From Candidatus Termititenax sp. (GTDB lineage Bacteria > Margulisbacteria > Riflemargulisbacteria > GWF2-35-9 > DYQY01), in assembly GCA_020719045.1 (NCBI GenBank), contig DYQY01000009.1, forward strand, positions 1 through 62,415: a stretch of 62,415 bases of DNA, given 5' to 3'. The notes beneath the pieces were generated by a model that was given only the letters and a program-made list of their open reading frames with translations, ran no database searches and had not been told where the DNA came from. The position numbers were made by a program, and so were the translations under genes. Shown piece by piece: positions 44,801-53,062 of this stretch (position 1 is the first letter of the stretch; each line of letters starts with the position of its first letter).

Positions 44801-44938
44801 TGCTGCCTTGCGAGTAAAGGTTATCGAGAAGACTTCGTTAACCTCAGCTCCTGAGAATAGAAGAACTAGTATTTCAATAGAAAGCCGATAGGTCTTTCCG
44901 GTTCCTGCACTTGCCTTAATAACTTTTGAGCTATCCAT
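41807..44938 (-). CDS. addA: ATP-dependent helicase/nuclease subunit A (AddA-like)
   Basis: About 1043 residues. UvrD/RecB helicase motifs in order: Walker A SAGTGKT (10-16), LLIDEFQDTSVIQW, GDDKQAIYGWRGG, RTSYRSS, MTIHKSKGMEFD and YVALTRAKK. A RecB-type nuclease domain closes the protein (VDRLMIDEKNKEVLIIDYKTG). With AddB it resects double-strand breaks for RecA. Longest frame starts at 45001; I prefer the ATG at 44938 (eight-base overlap with addB), with ATG 44959 as alternative. A palindromic repeat is inserted in frame at about residues 864-879. Confidence 0.92.
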   Translation of the reverse strand: MDSSKVIKASAGTGKTYRLSIEILVLLFSGAEVNEVFSITFTRKAAAEIRDRVVAHLAQLLAYFKGEHQDSSILEALQSKGCKLDLAKVEKLRAKLLTNKQGFQVMTIDAFISSVFSGLIAPYLQIEDYVLIDDSLNEEIIDEVLINILRDKHKKKSLDVLIKLNKKMKNLSRYKKFIKFAANQRFVLEKIQTDEQVRKITVGELKGSLDIMVDLILETKGTYVEVVNKNCFQSYDKTMSENDFLVKINSEYRLMLGLDYFWSKVKLKEINEELAEQFGKFKENLAGYFFQTRVVPLVTELKELLRVILGTYDEIKMRKKTFTYQDIAYYTYRYLYDDEMSLIDLERGEVLNVFYEALSAKVRYLLIDEFQDTSVIQWNILYPLIKEISSSSELGGVVCVGDDKQAIYGWRGGEKDLLNNLQEILGVDNTEVLRTSYRSSQAVISFVNEMFLSIASNTEGDVNSSWQYEQVDCKKKDEQGYVEVRFSRQGSDGYDLEQEIEKIVANFAQLLSEGKLSSAGTAILLRTSNEMELAALALKKRGIPFVLESSSSILDHKAIKPILYLLKYLSTSQVSYLFDFMRSDYLGYSLNSLDQVLKLNAQGEDVTKVAPLAEIVDFIKGFPEKEPLQQLIIRILTHFQVAKVFTQMHDQKNIRKFLEIVRDYQLTQTNKQSIADLLRYFEQRRKTDTFKQVGLELSDSVQIMTIHKSKGMEFDNVFYLLNLATKEPPQDDYLLYVGFNGNFNGVTDGVVLSPEDRVVIENHADKKYLLQRQNRKVFMEEINNIYVALTRAKKNLFVSCMVGKKYEEINKQKSMVGSKKDGMYFLVKEAITSVCRRNGRNIESISELEVEPLQIGVLIEITKKPPSLRGDVAERQGGATKGISLIKNFEVSDSEFDRRIVYSNATYIAKQLDGSMVHEYLAYIAKNEAVEHSLATKVLYQKYGNFFSAKEIDSVCARCKEFVVHNTGLFSEKYQVFNEYIVFDGTKEYRVDRLMIDEKNKEVLIIDYKTGEEKEQKQLDNYQRIVSDILGSEYIIETRFVEF
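42304..42349. repeat. Palindromic repeat inserted in frame into addA
   Basis: Two nested stems: TGTCGC-TCT-GCGACA (42312-42326) and CCCTC-AAT-GAGGG (42331-42343), with C-rich and GGGAGG flanks that also pair in part. The coded peptide (PPSLRGDVAERQGG) is of the kind seen when intergenic palindromes enter genes. Its composition is much more GC-rich than the gene around it. Confidence 0.8.
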
Positions 44939-47480
44939 TCTTTCTACAAATCCCTTCATGCTCACAATACTTACAAGCCTTAGTTGTAACAGCAAAGTCA
45001 TACTCTTTCTTATCCACTAACTGAGCCCAAAAAGTGTTAATCATTGCTTTGATATCAATATGTTTGGCTTGCTGTTCCTGCATGTCAAATACCTGATAAA
45101 AGAATAGCTGTGGCTTAGTTTCCTCAGACTCTGCTCTGCCTTCATAATAGTACTCACTATAGAAACTTAGCTGTTCTTCCTTCATGGTTGTACCAGTTTT
45201 GAAATCAAAAATGAAAACTCTTCCGTCAAGAAGCTCAATCCTTAAGTCTGCTCTGCCTGTTATTTTAAGCTGTACTTTCTTGCCATCTATCGCAAACTCT
45301 CCAACTGCAAGATTACTATCTACCACATCATCTTCCACATATAGCTGGCTTATATCTTTTAATTCAAACTTTTTCCCGCAAACATTTACAAAGAACTTTT
45401 TAATGGATTCTGCTAGTATTGGCACAATAACCTGCTCAGCATAGTCCTGAGTATATGCTTCTGGTAGCATATCGCTATTCTTGCCAAAAATAGCACTAAT
45501 TACTCGATGTGCATTAATGCCCTCTAAAACTTTAGAGAAAGTAACATCTTTACCAATAAACTGCTTCATCTCTGCACATATCTGAGCAAAAATATCATGT
45601 ACGATGTTTCCTAATACGTTATCTTTAATATCTGAACTTTCCTCTATTTTAAGCCTACTAACTTTTGCGACCTTCTCTAAATAAAACTTCAACGGACAAG
45701 CCCTAAGCGTTTCAAAGGAAGTTGCACTCAAAACTACTTCTTCACCAAAGTCTGATTCCTTAACTCTAATTAGTTCTTCTCCTGAAAGATTCTTGATATA
45801 TGCGTTTTTCGACACCATTTTCTGGATATATCCGCCATAATAACTATCACTCTTAACTGATACTTGAGATACTTTCTCGGCTGGTAGCTCCAACACCAGC
45901 TCTTCAACGTATGAGCTTGTTTGCTTGCCCTCGGTTGCATTATCAACACAATATATTGTTATTTGCTTATTTCTTAAACAAAGCTGTAAAAAAAGTTTCC
46001 GCTGTTGCTCTAATAAATCTTCTCTAGTTGTAGCGCCTAATACCCTCAACTGCTTCTCAGTAAACAAATAAACCTTATGTTTTATTCCAGATAAGACATT
46101 TTCATTAGCATTTAATAGCAACACTCTTTTGTTCTCCAGAAACCAAGATTTCTTAAAGTCCACTACTCTTAATTTCTTTTCAGTGGCCTTTGGCAACAAA
46201 TACTCTAACTTAAGATGCTCGCATCTTTTTAACAAAAGATTTAACCAACCAACACCTCTCAGGCTGTTTTTTACACAAACTTCCGAGTTGAAAGCTTTTT
46301 GCAAACTAAATAGCTGACCGAAAAGCTTATCTAAAATTGTATCAAAAGAACTCTCTAGTAATCTTGCTAAATCCATCCCTTTGATAAATTCAACCAAGTC
46401 GTTAACATTTTTTAACTTCTGAATTTTGCTTATATCCTCTTCTAATTTCTTCAAAGAAAAGCTTGATAAAGAAAAGAAGATTCTATTATTAGCTAATTTC
46501 TTCCTAAGCAGGCTAACATCTTCCTCGCTTACTTGGTAATAATTACAAAATTCACTATTACTACAAGCTTCCTCAAGTCTGTATCCGTCTATCTTTCCAT
46601 CACTAATGCTATTAACAAGCATCTCCAGACACTTTAACGCAGAATAAACCCTTGATGAGTTAAAGTATGAAGAATACTTAAGCTCAAAAGTATCTAAATC
46701 TAATAACTCAGCATATCGAATAGAATCATTAGCAAGATCAACGATTACATCAAACGAGTCCCTGTCTGCGATGCTTGCTAAGTGAACTAACTGACCAAAA
46801 CTATCTGAGCATCTATTTATAGTAACTTTTTGTAAATTATTGTTTTGAAAGGATAATCCTTCACTTGCAGCTACCTCAACTACAGTCTTCTGCTTACGAA
46901 GATATTCCAGAATAGTTTGCTCTCTTTTACTATAGCCATCATTCCCCACAAAAATAAGTTGCTCATAGCCATCAAAACAGCTTAGGCTAAGAACTTCCAT
47001 ACCAATAAAAGCTTCATCAACATAGCCATTCTCACCTATCAGTGATAAATATTTATCCCTAACTAAAATAAGCATATTAAATGTTGATATTTGCCAATTC
47101 AATTGGTTCTCACTATCAGCTGTTGACTCAAAAAAACTTTCAGTTAACTCCAAACAATTGGCCTCTTGGATTGTCTGAAAAAATTCAAAAAACTTTCCTG
47201 CAAAAACACTTGTGTCCAAATAATCACGTATACCAAAAAACTTTTTTATCTCTACATCTAAAATACTGTCTAAGGCAACTATCCTTTTTTCCCCATTAAC
47301 TGCTGGTTTATCATACAAAAACAATAACTGTTTAAGCTCTGCTAATGTAATATATTTAATCTTACGGAAACTATGTTTTTCTTGGAGATTTCGAATAAAA
47401 CTTTTCTTTATTTGCTCATCCACAAACACCAATACTGCTGGATTACTAAGGTATGGCTCAATCAAGCTTGTTATATTCAT
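44931..47480 (-). CDS. addB: ATP-dependent nuclease subunit B (AddB-like)
   Basis: 849 residues. The N-terminal half is an inactive helicase-like region without a Walker A motif. The C-terminal PD-(D/E)XK nuclease domain has ADLRIELLDGRVFIFDFKTGT. An iron-sulphur cluster is likely: one cysteine in FETLRACPLKFYL and three in CKYCEHEGIC. This layout matches the shorter AddB proteins. It forms the break-resection complex with AddA encoded directly after it (eight-base overlap). ATG start, two bases after recJ. Confidence 0.9.
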   Translation of the reverse strand: MNITSLIEPYLSNPAVLVFVDEQIKKSFIRNLQEKHSFRKIKYITLAELKQLLFLYDKPAVNGEKRIVALDSILDVEIKKFFGIRDYLDTSVFAGKFFEFFQTIQEANCLELTESFFESTADSENQLNWQISTFNMLILVRDKYLSLIGENGYVDEAFIGMEVLSLSCFDGYEQLIFVGNDGYSKREQTILEYLRKQKTVVEVAASEGLSFQNNNLQKVTINRCSDSFGQLVHLASIADRDSFDVIVDLANDSIRYAELLDLDTFELKYSSYFNSSRVYSALKCLEMLVNSISDGKIDGYRLEEACSNSEFCNYYQVSEEDVSLLRKKLANNRIFFSLSSFSLKKLEEDISKIQKLKNVNDLVEFIKGMDLARLLESSFDTILDKLFGQLFSLQKAFNSEVCVKNSLRGVGWLNLLLKRCEHLKLEYLLPKATEKKLRVVDFKKSWFLENKRVLLLNANENVLSGIKHKVYLFTEKQLRVLGATTREDLLEQQRKLFLQLCLRNKQITIYCVDNATEGKQTSSYVEELVLELPAEKVSQVSVKSDSYYGGYIQKMVSKNAYIKNLSGEELIRVKESDFGEEVVLSATSFETLRACPLKFYLEKVAKVSRLKIEESSDIKDNVLGNIVHDIFAQICAEMKQFIGKDVTFSKVLEGINAHRVISAIFGKNSDMLPEAYTQDYAEQVIVPILAESIKKFFVNVCGKKFELKDISQLYVEDDVVDSNLAVGEFAIDGKKVQLKITGRADLRIELLDGRVFIFDFKTGTTMKEEQLSFYSEYYYEGRAESEETKPQLFFYQVFDMQEQQAKHIDIKAMINTFWAQLVDKKEYDFAVTTKACKYCEHEGICRKNG

Positions 47481-47482
47481 GA

Positions 47483-49225
47483 TTACTCTTTACTAGGTCT
47501 AATATCCAATATTCTTAACTGTGGCTCTTGCTTTCCATAATAATCATTAATCGCTAAATTATAAACAACATCAAACCTTGTATCATTGTCTAGTATTTGT
47601 TTGTATTCCTTCATGTTAAAACCTATCGCTGACAACTCTTGTGTCTGATAATCGTCCATTGAAATATAATCAACTTTCTCAAACAATACTCTTAAATGTG
47701 CCTTATCTTTACCAACACATTCATAATCAACAGGGGTTAATCCTTTTGTAATAAAAATAGGCTCTCTATTAGCTTCACCATATGGCTCAAGAACCTTAAG
47801 GTCTTCAATAGTCTCAATATTTATTTGACCTACTGTGAGCTCCTTATCAATAAGAATCTCAGACTTAAGGTCTTGCTCTGACAACTGTGAGTCTAAAATG
47901 GAAATATACTTCTCTTTAAAATCAGCTATCTTTTCTTTTGCTATCTCAAACCCTGCTGCTTCTTTATGACCACCATAATTAAGCAAAAGCTCCTTGCAAC
48001 CTTCAAGGGCAATAAATATATCCACATTAGCAAAACTCCTTATTGAGCCTCTAGCAACCTCTCCTTTTACGGAAATAAGCGCTACTGGACGCTCATACTT
48101 CTTGGCAAGCTGAGAAGAAACAATTCCAATAACTCCTGCCTCCCACTTATCAGAAGAAAGAACCAACACTTTGCTATTAAGCAATGTTGCGTCTTTTTCA
48201 ACCATAGCCACTGACTGGGAATGTATTGTGTTGCCTTCTATTTTCCTTTTCTCATTAAGCTGGTGTAGTTCTTCGGATAATGCCTTTGCTTCTTTTACGC
48301 TTTTTGTTTTAAGTAAATCAATAGCCACTTTGGCTGAGTCTAGTCTGCCTGCTGCGTTTAGCCTTGGGCCAATTCCAAACCCGATAGTAAAAGAATCAAG
48401 CTTATCCTTAAATCCCATTTTCTCTAGCAAATATTGAAGACCTAAGGATTTCTGACCATTAAGCTTTTTGAGCCCTTCTTTAACAAATACCCTGTTCTCT
48501 CCTAGTAACGGCACAACATCAGTAATAGTACCAATAGCGACTAACTCAACATGCTTCTTGCTTAGCATTAAACTACTATCCTTCATTTTCAAGAAAAGTT
48601 TATCTAAAAACTTATAGGCAACACCTACGCCTGCTAGAAAATTATTATCATCTTTGTGTTCTAATTTTGGGTTTACCAAGGCGATTGCTGGAGGAAGTTT
48701 TTCAGGTGGAGTATGATGGTCTGTCACAACAACATCTATCCCTAGTTCTTTAGCTAAAACTATTTCATCATAGTTACTAATTCCACAATCAACTGTAACT
48801 ATTAATTGTATGCCCTGTTCGTGAAGCAATCTTACAGCATTAACATTCATGCCATAACCTTCACTGTATCTTAAAGGGACATAATAACTAACATCTGCAC
48901 CCAGCTGACGTAAAGCATCAACCAATATAACTGTTCCAGTGACACCATCCGCATCATAGTCACCAAACACGCATATCTTTTCTTTACCACTTATAGCTAC
49001 TGCGACCCTATCGGTTGCCTTGTCTATCTGTGCAGGGCAAAAAGCTTTACTAACTTGCTTAATCGATGGATATAAGAAATCCTCAATCTGTTCTTTAGTA
49101 CTAAAGCCCCTATTAAGAATAATTTGTAATACTATTGGGTTAACATCTATTGTTTCGCTTAACTGTGAAAGTAAGTTTTCGTTTTTAGTATTATCTATCC
49201 ACTTATGCTTGTAAAAATTAGGCAT
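47483..49225 (-). CDS. recJ: Single-stranded-DNA exonuclease RecJ
   Basis: 580 residues. DHH-family motifs: GDYDADG (88-94), VVTDHH (167-171) and GGHKEAAG in the DHHA1 part, followed by the OB-type C-terminal domain. It degrades 5' single strands in recombination and repair, which fits its place beside addAB. The ATG overlaps the accB end by eight bases. Confidence 0.97.
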   Translation of the reverse strand: MPNFYKHKWIDNTKNENLLSQLSETIDVNPIVLQIILNRGFSTKEQIEDFLYPSIKQVSKAFCPAQIDKATDRVAVAISGKEKICVFGDYDADGVTGTVILVDALRQLGADVSYYVPLRYSEGYGMNVNAVRLLHEQGIQLIVTVDCGISNYDEIVLAKELGIDVVVTDHHTPPEKLPPAIALVNPKLEHKDDNNFLAGVGVAYKFLDKLFLKMKDSSLMLSKKHVELVAIGTITDVVPLLGENRVFVKEGLKKLNGQKSLGLQYLLEKMGFKDKLDSFTIGFGIGPRLNAAGRLDSAKVAIDLLKTKSVKEAKALSEELHQLNEKRKIEGNTIHSQSVAMVEKDATLLNSKVLVLSSDKWEAGVIGIVSSQLAKKYERPVALISVKGEVARGSIRSFANVDIFIALEGCKELLLNYGGHKEAAGFEIAKEKIADFKEKYISILDSQLSEQDLKSEILIDKELTVGQINIETIEDLKVLEPYGEANREPIFITKGLTPVDYECVGKDKAHLRVLFEKVDYISMDDYQTQELSAIGFNMKEYKQILDNDTRFDVVYNLAINDYYGKQEPQLRILDIRPSKE

Positions 49226-49694
49226 CCTTTTTTATCTTAAATAAAGGTTGACCGAATTCCACTGCATCCTGGCTATTCACTAAAATCTCCATAATAGTAC
49301 CATTGTAGTCAGCTTCAATCTCATTAAAAAGCTTCATAGCTTCAATAATACAAAGAGATTGTCCCTTTTTAACTTTATCTCCAACTTTAACAAAAACTGG
49401 TGCCTCTGGTGATGGTTGTGCATAATAAGTTCCTACCATTGGTGATAAAAACATTTCTACTCCTGCTTCATTTTGTGGTTCAACCGCAACCTGCGCAACT
49501 AATGGAGCAGATGCTGATGGAGCAACAGCTTGTGGAACAGACACCTGATGAACTACTGGTGCTGGCTGATAGGATACAACCTCTTGAGCTTCTTTAATTA
49601 GCTCTATCTTAATACCATCTTCCTCAACGCTAAGCTTGCTTAGCCCGGAATCTTCAACTAATTTAATTAGTTTCTCAATATCCTTTAAATTCAT
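49218..49694 (-). CDS. accB: Biotin carboxyl carrier protein of acetyl-CoA carboxylase
   Basis: 158 residues. N-terminal helix, Pro/Ala/Val linker (about 40-78), then a biotinyl domain with the biotin lysine K121 in IIEAMKLFNEI. It carries carboxyl-biotin between AccC and AccAD in fatty acid synthesis. AccC is not next to it, which is unusual; recJ follows instead. ATG preceded by AGGAG. Confidence 0.97.
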   Translation of the reverse strand: MNLKDIEKLIKLVEDSGLSKLSVEEDGIKIELIKEAQEVVSYQPAPVVHQVSVPQAVAPSASAPLVAQVAVEPQNEAGVEMFLSPMVGTYYAQPSPEAPVFVKVGDKVKKGQSLCIIEAMKLFNEIEADYNGTIMEILVNSQDAVEFGQPLFKIKKDA

Positions 49695-49763
49695 TTTTAT
49701 CTCCTTAGATTAGATTTAATTTTAAATACGAACATATTATATCATGAGCAAGGAAATAAAAAA

Positions 49764-49798
49764 TGGGGTATCCTTTCGAATACCCCATACCCCCACAG
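49764..49798 (-). terminator. Rho-independent terminator after flagellin 2
   Basis: A perfect 9-bp stem (ATGGGGTAT/ATACCCCAT, 49773-49798), 8-base loop, then a U-rich run (TTTTTATTT) on the minus strand. It separates flagellin 2 from accB. Confidence 0.92.
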
Positions 49799-49820
49799 CA
49801 ATAAATTAATTACTAAAGTA

Positions 49821-51395
49821 TTAACCTTGTAATAATTGAAGTACTGATGATGGAACTTGGTTAGCTTGAGCTAACATGGCTGTACCAGCTTGTACTAAGA
49901 TTTGATTCTTAGTAAAGTTCATCATCTCAGCTGCCATATCCACATCTCTAATACGAGACTCTGAAGCTGTTAGATTTTCTTTGGTAACCCCAAGATTGTT
50001 GATTGTTGACTCTAGTGTAAACTTCTGGAATGAACCCAATCTAGATCTTTCAGAAGATACATCAGAAATCGCCTGGTCAATAATAGCAACAGCCTTTTCC
50101 GCATCATCTGTTAAGTTATAGGCACCACGTGTTGTAATTGCATTAAGACCACTATACGTACCTGTCAGATTGGATATTCCATCTTCTGTTGTGACGCCAA
50201 TCTTTGTAATCTGTAAGTTAGCAATACCATAAGTGATAATATCATCTATTGAGGCATCTGGTGTTAATGAGAACTTTAAATCCTCACCGTTCTTGTCTAA
50301 CAAGAATACACCTTGCTGAGCTAACGTAGTATTTGTTGCTCTAGTTGCAGATAATGCTAAAGACAATCCAGTCCATCCACTTTGTGCAGATGTAAAGTTA
50401 TATCCACTTGCTATCAATGATACTTCGCTAGAACCATAAGTTAGCTTACCAGTCATATTGGAACCCATAACAGATACTACTGCACCTGATGTTCCAATTC
50501 CTAATGATGCAACTAAGGCTGCTGCTGCAGATCCTGATGTTTCAATCTGGAATGTACCAGCTACACCTGACGAGGTTGCTGTTAGCTTTAGAATACCACC
50601 TGAACCTACTACAGAAGCCACAATACCTGTTGCTGCTGTATTACTATTAATAACAGCTGCTAATGATGTTAAACCATAGCTGGTGCTACTAACAAAACTT
50701 ATAGTTAACGATGCACCACCTGAACCAATTAGCTTTAAGTCGGCTGCTCCGCCAAGTGATACTAAATTAGATGATGTAACGCTAGCTGTTCCAGATGCAG
50801 TAGCTACAACTGCTGCTGATGTAACGACCACATTTACATCACCGCTGTCATTTGCACCCAATAATGAAGCAACTGCCGCAGGAGAAAGCTTATTGTTTTC
50901 ATCTAATGTTAATGTGATACCATCAGAACCTGAAGCTAATGTGCCTGTCATCGCAGTAACATCTGCATTCCTAGCACTACCGTTAAGTAACAACTTGCCA
51001 GCAAACTTGGTTGTGGTTGCAATTCTCTGAATAGATTCAACTGCTTTATCAACCGCTGTTTGGTCTGCTTGTATTGAACTTGCATCGTTAGCTGATGTAT
51101 TTGCAGCATGTACTGCTAGTCCTCTGATACTATTTAACATAGTATTCATTTCTGTTAACGCACCTTCTGCTGTTTGTACCATTGATACTGCATCGTTTGC
51201 GTTACTAATTGCCTGACCTAAACCTGTAATCTGTGATCTTAACTTTTCTGAAATCAACAAACCAGCAGGATCGTCTGCTCCTCTATTGATTCTGTATCCT
51301 GATGACAACTTCTCTAAAGAACTCGCCATTCCGTTTGAAGAAATTCCTAAGTTTCTCCAAGCATTTAATGCTGCTATATTATTATTAATTTTCAT
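49821..51395 (-). CDS. fliC: Flagellin 2
   Basis: 524 residues. The same conserved ends as flagellin 1 (INNNIAALNAWRNLG; ESRIRDVDMAAEMMNFTKNQIL, ending VLQLLQG). The central domain (about 177-353) is coded by DNA identical to flagellin 1, while the N- and C-terminal parts differ at many silent sites. Unlike flagellin 1 it has neither a sigma-28 promoter nor a CsrA-type hairpin in its leader. ATG with AGGAGG. Followed by a strong terminator. Confidence 0.98.
   Translation of the reverse strand: MKINNNIAALNAWRNLGISSNGMASSLEKLSSGYRINRGADDPAGLLISEKLRSQITGLGQAISNANDAVSMVQTAEGALTEMNTMLNSIRGLAVHAANTSANDASSIQADQTAVDKAVESIQRIATTTKFAGKLLLNGSARNADVTAMTGTLASGSDGITLTLDENNKLSPAAVASLLGANDSGDVNVVVTSAAVVATASGTASVTSSNLVSLGGAADLKLIGSGGASLTISFVSSTSYGLTSLAAVINSNTAATGIVASVVGSGGILKLTATSSGVAGTFQIETSGSAAAALVASLGIGTSGAVVSVMGSNMTGKLTYGSSEVSLIASGYNFTSAQSGWTGLSLALSATRATNTTLAQQGVFLLDKNGEDLKFSLTPDASIDDIITYGIANLQITKIGVTTEDGISNLTGTYSGLNAITTRGAYNLTDDAEKAVAIIDQAISDVSSERSRLGSFQKFTLESTINNLGVTKENLTASESRIRDVDMAAEMMNFTKNQILVQAGTAMLAQANQVPSSVLQLLQG
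50338..50866. repeat. 529-bp identical tract, copy in flagellin 2
   Basis: Partner of 40556-41084; identical with no gaps. Likely product of recent gene conversion between the two flagellin genes. Confidence 0.97.
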
Positions 51396-51512
51396 CTAAA
51401 TCCTCCTTATTATAAAATCCTAAATCAATTTTTAAGTATCAAACCAAATTAGCTTGATCATGTTTAAAAACACCACCCCCTAAAGTTATTCATTTATATT
51501 TAAATTTCGGAA

Positions 51513-51537
51513 TTGTCCCCGACATGCGGACCAACAT
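51513..51537 (-). ncRNA. Conserved leader hairpin, flagellin 2 copy
   Basis: About 30 nt after the predicted transcript start. It shares CCGCAUGUCGG with the element at 60848-60872, with 22 of 29 positions identical in the wider region. Predicted fold: outer helix UGUU with GACA (including a U-A pair where the other copy has C-G, and a U-G wobble), inner helix CCG/CGG and a CAUGU loop. Function unknown; cis-regulatory RNA or protein site. Confidence 0.5.
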
Positions 51538-51567
51538 TTCCTATATTTACTATTTACCTACAATATA

Positions 51568-51595
51568 TTTTTAGCACAACAAAATTGAACGTCAA
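51568..51595 (-). promoter_or_regulatory. Probable sigma-70-type promoter of flagellin 2
   Basis: TTGACG (51590-51595), 16 bases, TAAAAA (51568-51573). The same arrangement (TTGACA-N16-TAAAAC) precedes the flgF operon, at nearly the same distance from the shared leader hairpin (62 versus 64 bases). Confidence 0.55.
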
Positions 51596-51608
51596 TAAGC
51601 CTACAAAA

Positions 51609-52355
51609 CTATGCACTCCACTGTATGGTTGAAGAGCTACCATATGTCTCTGAAATGTGACTAGTGATAGTATCCTTCATCATACTTAATGCTTGCTTAA
51701 AAATACCTTGCTCTGCGCTAGGCACAAAAACAAGACTATTTCCTTCCTCTAAATACTTCTCTATATCCTCAACGGCTGTCTTCATGAACTGGTACACTTC
51801 CTCACTTTCTGAAGTATCACCTTTGGAAAGGAAGTAAGCTTGTTTAAGTTCATTTAAGAATATCGATATTGATTGAGCTTGTTTGGTATAAACCTCATCT
51901 GCCTGGGTTTCTGTTTCTACGCTTTGAAAAGTAATATTAAAAGTATCAATAGCAATAACTTTACTCATTTTGCCGTCTGACATTTCTTCAGCTGAATCTC
52001 CACTTAAAGATAGACCCAAGCTCTCCATATAAGAGCCAGAAACACTTTCTTCCAAGTTTCTTCCAACCAATATTCCATCTACATTATTCTGAAGAAAGGT
52101 TAAATACTTTCCCCCACCTATTTTCTGAAACAACTCCATAATATCTTTTGGTTGCTCATTAATATTTAAAAGAAGTGAGGACTTTTCACCCTTGGACTCT
52201 AAATTACTAAGTTTACTGTTTAAGTCTTGAATGCTAGCAAATGAATATCCCCTTGCTGTCTTATAAGATTCCTGTAATGACTGAGAATCTCCTTTGACAG
52301 AGGAAAAACGATAATTGCTCGCATAATAATCAAGACCAACAGATGTTAGCATCAT
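51609..52355 (-). CDS. Hypothetical protein, last gene of the flgM-csrA operon
   Basis: About 248 residues, unrecognised. Mostly helical and polar, with no signal peptide or membrane helix. The N-terminus (YYASNYRFSSVKGDSQSLQ) is like secreted flagellar or adhesive proteins in composition. It contains a DIMELFQKIGGGKYLTFLQNN stretch in parts. The longest frame begins with GTG at 52367; the ATG at 52355, right after the csrA stop, is more likely. Its place after fliW-csrA suggests a flagellar role such as an export substrate or regulator. Confidence 0.7.
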   Translation of the reverse strand: MMLTSVGLDYYASNYRFSSVKGDSQSLQESYKTARGYSFASIQDLNSKLSNLESKGEKSSLLLNINEQPKDIMELFQKIGGGKYLTFLQNNVDGILVGRNLEESVSGSYMESLGLSLSGDSAEEMSDGKMSKVIAIDTFNITFQSVETETQADEVYTKQAQSISIFLNELKQAYFLSKGDTSESEEVYQFMKTAVEDIEKYLEEGNSLVFVPSAEQGIFKQALSMMKDTITSHISETYGSSSTIQWSA

Positions 52356-52356
52356 T

Positions 52357-52584
52357 TTAGGCAGCACCCTTTATTAATTCTTTATAATCAAATTTCATAG
52401 GGGTTTGTGCAGCTCTCCTGTTCTCTGCCAAAATCTCCTCATATACTTCTTGTCTATGAACTGAGATAGACTTAGGAGCCTGGATACCTATTTTGACACC
52501 ATTTTCATTAACTTCTAGTATCTTTATTACTATATTGTCTTGAATAATTATTTCTTGATTAAGCTTTCTTGTTAGTACTAACAT
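52357..52584 (-). CDS. csrA: Carbon storage/translation regulator CsrA
   Basis: 75 residues. MLVLTRKLNQEIIIQDNIVIKILEV is the canonical start (in parts), followed by VKIGIQAPKSISVHRQEVYEEI with the RNA-contact arginine. It binds GGA hairpins in mRNA leaders and blocks translation. FliW, encoded directly upstream and overlapping by one base (TAATG), binds and releases it. Its likely target here is the flagellin 1 leader. Confidence 0.98.
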   Translation of the reverse strand: MLVLTRKLNQEIIIQDNIVIKILEVNENGVKIGIQAPKSISVHRQEVYEEILAENRRAAQTPMKFDYKELIKGAA

Positions 52585-53039
52585 TATGCGTTTGAAACCT
52601 CCTTTTGTTTCATGCTTGTTATTAGGTCTGCATAAACAAAATGTCTAACAGTGTAAAAGTTATTATTTAAAACAACTTGCTTTGCATGTTTTGTCTTACT
52701 ATTAACAACAATTGGCGCTAGTAGATTAATGGTCATTTCTTCAACTTTTGGAGGTACAGACACTATTGATAACACATTAACCTCATCCTTTGACCCAATT
52801 CCAAGCTCTTTCATCTCAACATCTGTTACATCAAACTGGTAGTCTACGTAAAACTCAAATGGGTTTCCTACCACAAAGGCCAATGTTTCATCTTCCACTG
52901 ATTGTAGCCAACCCAAAAGACCATTCTCTACTAATACCCATTTTTGATAACCCTCGAAGCCAAGTGGGCCTTGAGGAAATATAATTACCTCTTCGTCTTT
53001 AATATCTAACTCTCCAAATCTAGCTGTCTTAATTTTCAT
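52584..53039 (-). CDS. fliW: Flagellar assembly factor FliW
   Basis: 151 residues. FliW beta-barrel signatures: FPQGPLGFEGYQKWVLVE and LGIGSKDEVNVLSIVSVPP (in parts), NLLAPIVVNSKTKHAKQVVL. FliW binds flagellin or CsrA. When flagellin leaves the cell, FliW is freed to bind CsrA and allow flagellin translation. ATG start; the gene overlaps csrA by one base. Confidence 0.97.
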   Translation of the reverse strand: MKIKTARFGELDIKDEEVIIFPQGPLGFEGYQKWVLVENGLLGWLQSVEDETLAFVVGNPFEFYVDYQFDVTDVEMKELGIGSKDEVNVLSIVSVPPKVEEMTINLLAPIVVNSKTKHAKQVVLNNNFYTVRHFVYADLITSMKQKEVSNA

Positions 53040-53062
53040 TCTTTACCATCTCCTTCTTTTTT

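Noticed and set aside
51501-51570. A sigma-28 promoter for flagellin 2
   Set aside because: CCGAAA at 51505-51510 has no TAAA at 15 bases, and a TAAA that is correctly spaced from TCCGCATG lacks the ATAA part and is not shared with the flgF leader.
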